Shown: positions 1-6,622 of the stretch, one piece after another
Layout of the letters: every line of letters starts with the position of its first letter
How positions within the stretch are numbered: the first letter of the stretch is position 1
Assembly: GCA_022848805.1 (NCBI GenBank)
Contig: JAJISI010000032.1
Span: 1-10,917, forward strand
DNA from: Thermoplasmatota archaeon
GTDB lineage: Archaea; Thermoplasmatota; Thermoplasmata; UBA10834
Direction of reading: 5' to 3'
Length of the DNA: 10,917 nucleotides
The notes under the pieces: model-generated
The model's input: only the letters and a program-made list of their open reading frames with translations
What the model was told of the DNA's origin: nothing
The model's database searches: none
Made by a program: the position numbers and the translations under genes

Positions 1-85
1 CCACGGCGGACGTCTCTGGGTCGAAAGCCAGGTGGGAAAGGGGAGCGTGTTCCACATCAGCTTGCCGAAGGAGCCGTCTAGGTAG
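1..85 (+). CDS. Sensor histidine kinase, C-terminal end only (partial)
   Basis: The second base opens a reading frame that runs to TAG at 83-85. It encodes 27 residues beginning HGGRLWVESQVGKGSVF and ending in HISLPKEPSR. This is the typical end of a histidine-kinase ATP-binding (HATPase_c) domain: the HGG(R/T)(L/I)WVES strand, the GxGS(V/T)F turn of the last glycine-rich box, and a closing F-x-I-x-LP strand. In the family this domain binds ATP and phosphorylates a histidine in the partner dimerisation domain. The sensor part and any response regulator lie outside the window. The next gene begins 32 bases after the stop on the same strand, so co-transcription is possible, although that gene seems to have its own TATA-like box. 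The fold assignment is firm; the signal sensed is unknown. Confidence 0.85.
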   Translation, partial: HGGRLWVESQVGKGSVFHISLPKEPSR

Positions 86-86
86 G

Positions 87-99
87 TTTCTAATACATT
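87..99 (+). promoter_or_regulatory. TATA-like box before the DMT transporter gene
   Basis: TTTCTAATACATT has its AT-rich core (TAATACA, 91-97) centred about 24-25 bases before the ATG at 118. That is the archaeal TATA-to-start-site distance, so the message would begin at or within a base or two of the start codon. The gap is only 32 bases and no Shine-Dalgarno sequence is visible. The match to TTTATA is imperfect. Confidence 0.4.
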
Positions 100-117
100 C
101 AGACCTTCTCCGCGTCG

Positions 118-1029
118 ATGGACCGCAGGGGTTACTCGTCGGCGGTCATGCTGACTGTGTTTGCCAGCCTGATATGGGGCACATCTTTCCCGGCTGTGAA
201 GTGGGGCCTAGGCTACGTAGGGAACGATGTGTTCTTTCTATGGCTAAGGTTCGTCGTCGCCGCTGTCGTGACGCTCTCGATAGTGCTCTGGCTGAAGAGA
301 TTCTCGTTCTCCGTCCTGGGTAAGCCGATCATCTGGCTCATCGGAGGAGTCAACGCTGCGGCTTTCATCGCCCAGTACGTCGGCTTGAACTACACCACCG
401 CGTCCAAGACCGCCCTGCTGGTCGACATAAACGTCGTTGCGGTCGCGATAATATCGTATTTCGTTTTCTCTGAGCGGATAGGCTGGAAAAAAGCGTTCGG
501 CATCGCCTCGGGCATCGCAGGTGTCGTCCTCATTACCGGTGACGGGGGCTTCTCGTTCGACAGGTCGGAGTTCATAGGCGATCTGATGGTCTATGGATGC
601 GGTTGGCTCTGGGCGTTCTTCATCATCCTCAACAAGAAGATGCTTGCGCATCACTCCGCGGTGGAGCTGAGCTCCTCAGCGATCGTGACTTCGGCCGTAT
701 GGCTCCTCATCCCGGTGACCTATCTCTACTTCGCAGGGGCGGATTTCACGGTAGAGGCGAATGCCTGGGTTTCGATTATCTATTTGGGCGTGCTCTGCAC
801 ATCGGTCGCCATACTCCTCTGGGCCATGGGGCTTGAGGGTGTATCTGCGACTTCCTCCGCCACGATAATGCTGCTGGAGATAGTCACAGCCCTGGTGATA
901 TCTATGTCTCTCCTTGAGGAGAGCCTCAGACCCGTTGCGGCAATCGGCGCAGCCCTTGTGCTGGTCTCGGTCTACCTGGTAGCATCAGGAGATAAACTGC
1001 GTAAATCGACCACGATGGCACACACTTAG
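118..1029 (+). CDS. EamA/DMT-superfamily transporter (drug/metabolite exporter type)
   Basis: This 303-residue membrane protein has the usual length for a ten-helix EamA permease. Its first helix carries the family signature LIWGTSFPAVKWGL, followed by FLWLRFVVAAVV and the helix-3/4 motif YVGLNYTTASKTALL. A second EamA repeat begins near residue 150 (GDLMVYGCGWLWAFFIILNK) and ends with a helix containing TSSATIMLLEIVTALVIS, then a short charged cytoplasmic tail. Family members export amino acids, nucleosides, drugs or other small metabolites; nothing here identifies the substrate. The ATG at 118 places the first helix at about residue 10, as expected, and lies about 25 bases after a TATA-like box. 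It follows the histidine-kinase end on the same strand, which could mean two-component control, but that is inference. The gene ends in TAG. Confidence 0.9.
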   Translation: MDRRGYSSAVMLTVFASLIWGTSFPAVKWGLGYVGNDVFFLWLRFVVAAVVTLSIVLWLKRFSFSVLGKPIIWLIGGVNAAAFIAQYVGLNYTTASKTALLVDINVVAVAIISYFVFSERIGWKKAFGIASGIAGVVLITGDGGFSFDRSEFIGDLMVYGCGWLWAFFIILNKKMLAHHSAVELSSSAIVTSAVWLLIPVTYLYFAGADFTVEANAWVSIIYLGVLCTSVAILLWAMGLEGVSATSSATIMLLEIVTALVISMSLLEESLRPVAAIGAALVLVSVYLVASGDKLRKSTTMAHT

Positions 1030-1055
1030 CGTTGTGTCACGTGTCTGCCCGCTCC

Positions 1056-1069
1056 TCAGGGCCTCCTGA
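1056..1069 (+). repeat. Short inverted repeat after the transporter gene
   Basis: TCAGG-GCCT-CCTGA forms a 5-bp stem with a 4-base loop 27 bases after the transporter stop. No T-tract follows, so it is only a weak candidate for a 3'-end structure. The rest of the 1030-1212 gap holds the promoter of the next gene and nothing else I can recognise. Confidence 0.25.
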
Positions 1070-1173
1070 CTTAGCTTCCTACCATTCACCCACGCCTATC
1101 TCTATTGTGTTCAGTTCGTCCAGCGTCGAAAGGCAGCGCCCCGTCGCGGACAGGGTTAGACGTCCCCCGGAAA

Positions 1174-1184
1174 ACCTCTTTATT
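1174..1184 (+). promoter_or_regulatory. TATA box of the M20 hydrolase gene
   Basis: ACCTCTTTATT has its TTTATT core at 1179-1184. Transcription should start near 1207, about six bases before the ATG at 1213. Because this promoter lies inside the longer open frame that begins with TTG at 1105, it argues that the longer frame is not the translated start. Confidence 0.5.
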
Positions 1185-1212
1185 GGGGGGATGCATAGAT
1201 GACTCGATTCAC

Positions 1213-2655
1213 ATGGCCCGAGATGATAAGCTAGCTGGAGTGTTCGACAGGATCGACAAGGACAAGAGCAGACATATCTCCAGGATCAGGCGCCTGTTGA
1301 GACAGCCTAGCTCCAGCCAGGAGGATCTTGGCATCGAGGAATGCGCTGAACTCGTTGGCAAGATGTACTCCGAGGTCGGCTGCGAGAAGGTCGAGGTCGT
1401 GGAGACCAAGGGCAACCCCGTCGTCTACGGGGAGTGCAAGGGTAGCTCCGACAGGACGCTCCTCGTCTACTTCATGTACGACACCATGCCGTTCAACGAA
1501 CCTGGATGGAAACATCCTGCGATGGGCGCGAAGATCGTCGACATGAACCTTCCCTCTGGCAAGGTCAAGTCCATCGTGAACCGAGGGGCGGACAACACCA
1601 AGGGACCGCTGGCTGCGTTCCTCAACTCGGTCGAGGCGTGCTGCAAGAGCGAGGGCAGGCCTCCAGCGAACCTGATCTTGGTCGCCGAGGGTGAGGAGGA
1701 ACTCGGCAGCCCGAGCCTGCCCACCTACGTGAGGAAGGACAAGAAACGCCTGTCGAGGTCCGATGCGTGCTACTTCCCGTTCTTCAGCCAGGAGGCCACC
1801 GGAGGGTGCTCCCACTTCCTCGGCGTGAAGGGCGTTGTATACTTCGAGATGACCTGCAGTGGGAAGCGCTGGGGCCGTGGCCCTCAGGAGTTCGCGATAC
1901 ATAGTTCCCACAAGGCCTGGGTGGACAGCCCTGTCTGGAGGCTCATCGACGCGTTGGGTACGATGTCAAAGGAGAACGGCAACAAGATACTCATCGACGG
2001 TTTCTACGACGACGTGGCGCCTCCGTCCCGGGAGGACAAGAGGCTGATTAAGGATCTTGGGAAGCGAGTCGACACCGCTGGCTACAAGAGAATGATCAAG
2101 GTCAAGCGGTTCATGGCCCCCGACGATAAGCCAGAGGAACTGATGAACCTGTACACCTTCGGCACGACGCTCAACATCGACGGCATCTGGGGCGGATACA
2201 TGGAGAAGGGCTCGAAAACCGTCCTGCCACACGAGGTTACATGCAAGATCGACATCAGACTCGTCCCGGATCAGAAGAAGGAGAATATGATGCCTCTCGT
2301 GAGACGACATCTGGACGCGCACGGATACTCCGACATCATGATCAAAGAGATCGATACAGGGTACGACTGGTGCCGCATGAGCGTCAAGGACCCTGTCGTT
2401 CAGGCCATGCTCCGCTGCTACGGGGCGTTCGGCTACAAACCAGAGATCTGGCCGACCAGCGGCGGGGCGGTTCCGTTCTACGTCTTCAACCGCATACTCA
2501 AGCTGCCGTTCGCGATGGGTGGGATCGGGCACTCCGCCTTGCCCCACAGCCCGAACGAGTACATGGTCGTCGAGGGCAACAAGAAGGTCGCGTCACTGAC
2601 AGATGCCGAGAAGTTCAACGTGCGGTTCATGGACGAGTTCGCACGAGGGGACTAG
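1213..2655 (+). CDS. M20-family metallohydrolase (peptidase/deacylase fold) with altered metal ligands
   Basis: The 480-residue product has the two-domain M20 layout. Motifs in order are LLVYFMYDTMP (83-93), NRGADNTKGP (123-132), AEGEEELGS (158-166), a dimerisation-domain segment with IHSSHKAWVDSP (229-240), TLNIDGIWGGY (319-329), and HSPNEYM (445-451). M20 enzymes cut amide bonds of dipeptides or N-acyl amino acids using two metal ions, usually zinc. The general-base and metal-binding glutamates (E162, E163) and the terminal histidine (H445) are present. However, the usual first histidine of the G-H-x-D motif is M88, and the bridging aspartate aligns with N128. From memory, a bacterial and archaeal subfamily shares the YFMYD and RGxxNxKGP forms, so this looks like a subfamily trait rather than decay. 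The ATG at 1213 was preferred over TTG at 1105 because the extra 36 residues resemble no M20 N-terminus and contain the promoter. The substrate is unknown. Confidence 0.88.
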   Translation: MARDDKLAGVFDRIDKDKSRHISRIRRLLRQPSSSQEDLGIEECAELVGKMYSEVGCEKVEVVETKGNPVVYGECKGSSDRTLLVYFMYDTMPFNEPGWKHPAMGAKIVDMNLPSGKVKSIVNRGADNTKGPLAAFLNSVEACCKSEGRPPANLILVAEGEEELGSPSLPTYVRKDKKRLSRSDACYFPFFSQEATGGCSHFLGVKGVVYFEMTCSGKRWGRGPQEFAIHSSHKAWVDSPVWRLIDALGTMSKENGNKILIDGFYDDVAPPSREDKRLIKDLGKRVDTAGYKRMIKVKRFMAPDDKPEELMNLYTFGTTLNIDGIWGGYMEKGSKTVLPHEVTCKIDIRLVPDQKKENMMPLVRRHLDAHGYSDIMIKEIDTGYDWCRMSVKDPVVQAMLRCYGAFGYKPEIWPTSGGAVPFYVFNRILKLPFAMGGIGHSALPHSPNEYMVVEGNKKVASLTDAEKFNVRFMDEFARGD

Positions 2656-3755
2656 AGGGCAGCTTCGTAAGCTTCGAGTGTGGCTCGTGCGGTCTCCGCC
2701 CACGAGAACCCTGCGACTCTCTCTCGTCCCGCAGCACCCATTCTCGACCGCATGTCGCCGTCTCTGAGGAGGTCGGTGATCGCCTTCGCCAGCCCGGCGG
2801 TGTCTCCGGAATCGACGAGTACGCCGTCGATTCCATCTCTGACGAGTTCCGGGATGCCTCCGACCTTCGTCGCCACCGTCGGTTTCCCGCAGGCCATAGC
2901 CTCCATGAGTGAGAGCCCCCACCCCTCGTTCCTCGATGGCAGGACGATCACGTCCGAGTCTGAATAGCACTGGAGCAGTTCGTCCTGGTCTATCGATTGA
3001 AGGAATTCCACTGCATGGCCGACCCGCGCCCTGTCGGCCAGCAACCTGAACCAATCCTCCGTGTGGATACCTCTGAACCCGGTCTTAGCGACCACACGCA
3101 ACTTCGCGTCAGGCATTGTCATGTGAATCTGTTCCATCGCTAGGATGAGATGCTCCAGACCCTTGCGCGGCTCGAACCCCCCAACGAAGAGAACGGTCCG
3201 CCCCCCTGACCTTCTCTTAGGCAGGGTAGAAAACTCTGAGAGGTCGATGCCGTTGTAGGCGATTTCGGACTCGAGGTCGTGTTCGCGCTCGAGGGCCGTC
3301 TTCCAGAAGGAGGAGACGACGAACCTGTGGTCCGCGTGTCTCACAGCCGCCTTCTCGAACTCGAACAGCTTTGGCTCTGCGAAGTCGTCGATGTGGTGGA
3401 CCGTGCGGAAGACTGGCGCACTGAGTTGTCCGGTTGACTTCATCCTGTGCAGGGCAGAGCCACCGACGCAGTCCTGGGCATGATATATGTCGGCATCGCG
3501 TGGTAGGGCCTTCACATAGGCGTCGATCATACGTTCGAGACGTACCATTACATCCTCGTGCCACTCGAAAGGATAGATGTCATGTGGGACTCCCACGCTT
3601 CGATAGTAGCCTTGGAGCGACCGGTCGTCGTCTTCCCTGGCCAACGAGTGGAGGGTGATGTCGACCCCCTTCGTCTTCAGATGCTCGGCGAGCTTCAGCG
3701 CATGCGCCACACCGCCTCTCGCCCTCGTGCTGTATGTGAGCATCGCCACTTTCAA
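2652..3755 (-). CDS. GT4-family glycosyltransferase, MSMEG_0565-like
   Basis: This GT-B enzyme has 367 residues from the start chosen here. The N-terminal domain opens KVAMLTYSTRARGGVAHAL, with the acceptor-side glycine loop at about 14-20, and continues with HAQDCVGGSAL (about 92-102) and TVHHIDDF. The C-terminal nucleotide-sugar domain starts at LFVGGFEPRKG (about 189-199) and carries the GT4 E-x7-E motif in NEGWGLSLMEAMACG (E277 and E285). GT4 enzymes transfer a sugar from a nucleotide donor with retention of configuration. The N-terminal pattern resembles, from memory, the MSMEG_0565 family described next to bacterial nitrilase gene clusters; no such partners occur here. The start is uncertain. 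TTG at 3753-3755 gives the normal family N-terminus and has GGGGGA seven bases upstream. TTG at 3804-3806 would add 17 residues unlike the family but lies about 28 bases from a TATA box. The stop overlaps the convergent M20 stop by four bases. Confidence 0.88.
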   Translation of the reverse strand: MKVAMLTYSTRARGGVAHALKLAEHLKTKGVDITLHSLAREDDDRSLQGYYRSVGVPHDIYPFEWHEDVMVRLERMIDAYVKALPRDADIYHAQDCVGGSALHRMKSTGQLSAPVFRTVHHIDDFAEPKLFEFEKAAVRHADHRFVVSSFWKTALEREHDLESEIAYNGIDLSEFSTLPKRRSGGRTVLFVGGFEPRKGLEHLILAMEQIHMTMPDAKLRVVAKTGFRGIHTEDWFRLLADRARVGHAVEFLQSIDQDELLQCYSDSDVIVLPSRNEGWGLSLMEAMACGKPTVATKVGGIPELVRDGIDGVLVDSGDTAGLAKAITDLLRDGDMRSRMGAAGRERVAGFSWAETARATLEAYEAAL

Positions 3756-3830
3756 CGCGTCGTCCCCCGTCTCTCCACGGAGACCTCGAAGAACCTTCGC
3801 CGACAAAACTCTTTCCTCGGCTGGGAAACG

Positions 3831-3840
3831 TTATTAAGGC
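3831..3840 (-). promoter_or_regulatory. TATA box of the glycosyltransferase gene
   Basis: Read on the minus strand this is GCCTTAATAA, with the TTAATAA core at 3831-3837. The predicted start site is near 3808. That gives either an almost leaderless message from TTG 3806 or a leader of about 53 bases before TTG 3755. A second AT-rich element, GGGATAAAT on the minus strand (3847-3855), lies just upstream. Confidence 0.45.
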
Positions 3841-3880
3841 CGGCGCATTTATCCCCGTACCGGAGCTACCGATTCGCGTT

Positions 3881-3912
3881 CCTGGTAACATCGTGAACAT
3901 CACTTCACCAGG
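3881..3912. repeat. Nested inverted repeats in the divergent glycosyltransferase-ppsA gap
   Basis: Outer arms CCTGGT (3881-3886) and ACCAGG (3907-3912) enclose inner arms GTGAA (3893-3897) and TTCAC (3904-3908), the latter around the 6-base spacer CATCAC. The word AACATC also occurs twice (3887-3892 and 3896-3901). The element sits between two divergent promoters, where a regulator binding site would be expected. Whether it acts as an operator is inference. Confidence 0.35.
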
Positions 3913-3938
3913 TCTCGTACGCACGGATCGGACGCTTC

Positions 3939-3992
3939 TCCGGGGCGGCCGCTTTGAATGGTATAGGCGGCGTGGAGGATAGCCTCCCCGGA
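3939..3992. repeat. Inverted repeat upstream of ppsA
   Basis: TCCGGGG (3939-3945) and CCCCGGA (3986-3992) are perfect 7-bp inverted arms about 40 bases apart. A smaller stem, GGAGG-ATAG-CCTCC (3974-3987), competes with the right arm. It lies 20-70 bases upstream of the proposed ppsA TATA box. It could be an operator or simply GC-rich coincidence. Confidence 0.25.
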
Positions 3993-4012
3993 CTGAGATG
4001 GCACGCGCGGCG

Positions 4013-4020
4013 TTTACGTA
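4013..4020 (+). promoter_or_regulatory. Possible TATA box of ppsA
   Basis: TTTACGTA is centred about 32 bases before the ATG at 4049, which would give a leader of roughly seven bases. A weaker alternative is TACTTAG at 4024-4030. Neither is a strong match, so promoter placement is tentative. Confidence 0.35.
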
Positions 4021-4048
4021 CAGTACTTAGCTTTAGGCGGGGCGAAGA

Positions 4049-6490
4049 ATGCTCAACGGGCCGAAGAAACCACGCAACGGGACCAACGAGCATCTGCTAT
4101 GGTTCGACCAGATTGGCCTGAAGGACGTCTCCAAGGTCGGCGGGAAGAATGCCTCGCTTGGCGAGATGCTCAGACATCTCGCTGACAAGGGGATACGCGT
4201 CCCCGAGGGTTTTGCAGTCTCTACCAAGGCTTTCAGATGGTTCGTCGAGAGCGCAGGCCTCGATGAGCAGATCAAGAATGTCCTCGAGGGAGTTGACCCC
4301 GACAATCCTTCCGACGTGTCCGAGAGAGGACGCAAGATACGCAGCGCGTTCCTGGATGCTGAGTTCCCGGGCGAGCTTAGGCGGGAGGTCGCGTATGGTT
4401 ACTGGGAACTCGGCCGGAGGCTCGGTTTGCGCAACCCGAGCGTGGCGATCCGTTCGAGCGCAACCACAGAAGATCTCGACGGCGCATCGTTCGCAGGCCA
4501 GCACGAGACGATACTCAACGTGAAAGGCGAGACCAACGTGCTGAATGCTATGAAGCAGGTCTTCGCCAGCCTGTTCACCGATCGCGCGATAGCGTACAGG
4601 GCCCACAGGGGTTTCGGACAGCTGGGAAGCTCACTCTCGGTGGGGGTCCAGAGGATGGTCAGGAGCGACCAGGCGTGCTCTGGGGTGATGTTCACGCTGG
4701 ATACCGAGAGCGGTTTCGATAAGGTCGTCTACATAACTGGCTCCTGGGGTTTGGGGGAGATGATCGTCCAGGGAGCCGTCAATCCCGACCAGTTCTACGT
4801 GTTCAAGCCTGCCATCGGCAGGTTCGACGACCCCATCGTCGAGAAGAAGCTTGGCACCAAACAGCACAAGCTGGTATACGCCTCCAAGGGCCATGGCATG
4901 ATCGACGTCGAGGTGCCGACGAAGGACAGGCAGAGTTTCATCCTCGACGACAGCGAGATCATCACGCTCGCCAAATGGGCGTGCATCATCGAGGAGCATT
5001 ACAAGAAGCCGATGGACGTGGAGTGGGCCAAGGATGGTCTGACGGGCGAGCTCTACATCGTTCAGGCCCGTCCCGAGACCGTCCATGCCGCAAATGCGAA
5101 GAGCGTGCTCGAGACGTATGTGCTGGAGGAGAAGAGCGAAGTGCTCTTGCTAGGCGAGGCGGTCGGTCACAAGATAGGCGCGGGCGTTGTGAAAGTCCTC
5201 GAGAGCGCTTTCGAGATATCAGAATTCAAGAAGGGCGAGGTCCTGGTCACCGACAAGACGGACCCGGATTGGGAGCCCATAATGCGTATCGCATCCGCCA
5301 TAGTCGCCGACAGAGGCGGAAGGACCTGTCACGCCGCGATCGTCTCCCGCGAGCTAGGGATTCCATGCATAGTCGGAGCAGGAAACGGCACCAGCGTGCT
5401 AAGCGACGGCCAGAAGGTGACCGTGGACACATCGGAGGGCGAGGGACGCGTCTACGAGGGCAAGCTCAAGTTCAGGATCGACAAGACCGACTTGTCTCAC
5501 ATGCCGTCGACCCAGACGAAGGTATACATGAATGTTGCCGTTCCCGAGCACGTCTTCACGCAGGGACAGGTCCCGTGCGACGGGGTCGGTCTTGCCAGGC
5601 TCGAGTTCATCATAGCGTCCCACATCGGCATCCACCCGCTCGCGTTGATAGAGTACGATGAGCTCGTCAAGCGCGCGAAGGACGAGCCAGATGTTGCGGA
5701 GATAGTTGCGAAGATAGACGAGCGGACCCAAGGCTACGAGAGCAAGACTGATTTCTTCCTCGACAAACTCGCTTGGGGCGTGGGCAAGATAGCTGCGACC
5801 TTCTATCCCAACGACGTGATTGTCCGACTGTCGGATTTCAAGACGAACGAATATGCGAACCTCCTCGGGGGGAAGTTGTACGAACCCGTGGAGGCCAATC
5901 CGATGATAGGCTGGCGCGGCGCCGCGCGCTACTACGACGAGAAGTTCAGCCCTGCATTCGCTCTTGAGTGTAAAGCTCTGAGGAGGGTAAGGGACAGCAA
6001 AGGTCTCACCAACGTGAAGGTGATGGTTCCCTTCTGCAGAACCCCGGAGGAGGGTCGGAAGGTGATCGAGACCATGGCCAATTTCGGCCTGAAGCAGGGC
6101 GAGAACGGGCTGGAGGTCTATGTCATGTGCGAGATTCCAAGCAACGTCGTCCTGGCAGAGGAGTTCGCGGAGGTGTTCGACGGCTTCTCGATAGGCTCGA
6201 ACGACCTCACCCAGCTGACGCTCGGCCTCGATAGAGACTCCGAGCTCGTGTCGCATCTGTACGACGAAAGGAACCCTGCGGTGAAGAAGCTCATTGCGAG
6301 CGCCGTGAAGGTGGTCAAGGCGAAGGGGAAGAAGATCGGAATATGCGGCCAATCCGCGTCCGAATTCCCGGAGTTCGCGGAGGTGCTCGTTGAGCTCGGC
6401 ATAGACAGCATATCCCTGAATCCCGACAGCGTGATCAAGACCCGGCTCCTGATAGCCGAGAAGGAGAAGAAGCTCGGTCGGACGAAGTGA
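4049..6490 (+). CDS. ppsA: Phosphoenolpyruvate synthase (pyruvate, water dikinase)
   Basis: PpsA converts pyruvate, ATP and water to phosphoenolpyruvate, AMP and phosphate, the entry step of gluconeogenesis, in the cytoplasm. At 813 residues it is full length for the family. Three domains are visible. The N-terminal nucleotide-binding domain has KVGGKNASLGEM (about 29-40), VAIRSSATTEDL and SFAGQHET, ending near IVQARPETV. The swivelling phosphohistidine domain has GGRTCHAAIVSRELGIPC with catalytic H428. The C-terminal TIM-barrel domain has GVGLARLEFI, NPMIGWRGAARY, VMCEIPSN, FSIGSNDLTQL and GICGQ, where C766 is the conserved proton-donor cysteine. No expected catalytic residue is missing. The ATG at 4049 gives a normal N-terminus, with WFDQIGLKDV from about residue 18. 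No PpsR-type regulator is nearby. The gene is divergent from the glycosyltransferase and convergent with the MFS gene, so it is probably transcribed alone. A hairpin and T-tract about 90-110 bases downstream may end the message. Confidence 0.97.
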   Translation: MLNGPKKPRNGTNEHLLWFDQIGLKDVSKVGGKNASLGEMLRHLADKGIRVPEGFAVSTKAFRWFVESAGLDEQIKNVLEGVDPDNPSDVSERGRKIRSAFLDAEFPGELRREVAYGYWELGRRLGLRNPSVAIRSSATTEDLDGASFAGQHETILNVKGETNVLNAMKQVFASLFTDRAIAYRAHRGFGQLGSSLSVGVQRMVRSDQACSGVMFTLDTESGFDKVVYITGSWGLGEMIVQGAVNPDQFYVFKPAIGRFDDPIVEKKLGTKQHKLVYASKGHGMIDVEVPTKDRQSFILDDSEIITLAKWACIIEEHYKKPMDVEWAKDGLTGELYIVQARPETVHAANAKSVLETYVLEEKSEVLLLGEAVGHKIGAGVVKVLESAFEISEFKKGEVLVTDKTDPDWEPIMRIASAIVADRGGRTCHAAIVSRELGIPCIVGAGNGTSVLSDGQKVTVDTSEGEGRVYEGKLKFRIDKTDLSHMPSTQTKVYMNVAVPEHVFTQGQVPCDGVGLARLEFIIASHIGIHPLALIEYDELVKRAKDEPDVAEIVAKIDERTQGYESKTDFFLDKLAWGVGKIAATFYPNDVIVRLSDFKTNEYANLLGGKLYEPVEANPMIGWRGAARYYDEKFSPAFALECKALRRVRDSKGLTNVKVMVPFCRTPEEGRKVIETMANFGLKQGENGLEVYVMCEIPSNVVLAEEFAEVFDGFSIGSNDLTQLTLGLDRDSELVSHLYDERNPAVKKLIASAVKVVKAKGKKIGICGQSASEFPEFAEVLVELGIDSISLNPDSVIKTRLLIAEKEKKLGRTK

Positions 6491-6513
6491 GGCGCTTCCT
6501 CCCGCCGTCCACA

Positions 6514-6523
6514 GATTTATAGA
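6514..6523 (+). promoter_or_regulatory. Orphan TATA box after ppsA
   Basis: GATTTATAGA contains a perfect TTTATA core (6516-6521), 26 bases after the ppsA stop and in the gap between two convergent genes. No protein gene on the plus strand follows it. The predicted start site is near 6544-6546, at the right edge of an adjoining perfect palindrome. Confidence 0.4.
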
Positions 6524-6528
6524 ACGCC

Positions 6529-6546
6529 GTTATCGGTATCGATAAC
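6529..6546. repeat. Perfect palindrome downstream of ppsA (operator-like)
   Basis: GTTATCG-GTAT-CGATAAC has two exact 7-bp arms around a 4-base spacer. It begins eight bases after the TTTATA core and would cover the region just before and including the predicted transcription start, a position where archaeal repressors commonly bind. It could instead be an RNA hairpin in the ppsA 3' region, but no T-tract follows directly. Confidence 0.5.
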
Positions 6547-6602
6547 GACAAAGTTCATTGGGGGCGCAGCCGGTCTGGGAGCCGTCGTTCTCCCCCTTTT
6601 TT
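6545..6602 (+). ncRNA. Candidate short RNA between convergent genes
   Basis: A transcript from the predicted start near 6545 to the T-tract at 6597-6602 would be about 58 bases long. It would contain AACGAC at its 5' end (6544-6549) and the exact complement GTCGTT (6584-6589) in the loop of the terminator hairpin, so a small pseudoknot is possible. AGCCG occurs twice (6568-6572 and 6580-6584). No start codon with a convincing coding frame is present. The alternative is that this is simply the ppsA 3' untranslated region with its terminator and a chance TATA match. Confidence 0.2.
6577..6602 (+). terminator. Hairpin plus T-tract terminator
   Basis: GGGAG (6577-6581) and CTCCC (6590-6594) form a perfect 5-bp stem around an 8-base loop, followed by CC and six T residues (6597-6602). 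An alternative outer stem pairs GGGGG (6560-6564) with CCCCC (6592-6596). Archaeal termination relies mainly on the T-tract, which is clear. It would end ppsA transcripts, or a short RNA from the TATA box at 6516, before they enter the convergent MFS gene. Confidence 0.6.
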
Positions 6603-6622
6603 CTATATGCGTGATGGATGGG

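Noticed and set aside
1105..1212. A 36-residue N-terminal extension of the M20 gene from TTG 1105
   Set aside because: The stretch contains the TATA box at 1179-1184 and does not resemble an M20 N-terminus. ATG 1213 fits both promoter and family.
3893..3982. A short open frame from GTG 3893 in the ppsA upstream region
   Set aside because: It has only about 29 codons, is arginine-rich, has no promoter at the right distance, and overlaps the inverted repeats.
5399..6352. A 317-codon minus-strand frame inside ppsA
   Set aside because: It lies opposite the conserved C-terminal domain of PpsA and shows no motif or promoter of its own.
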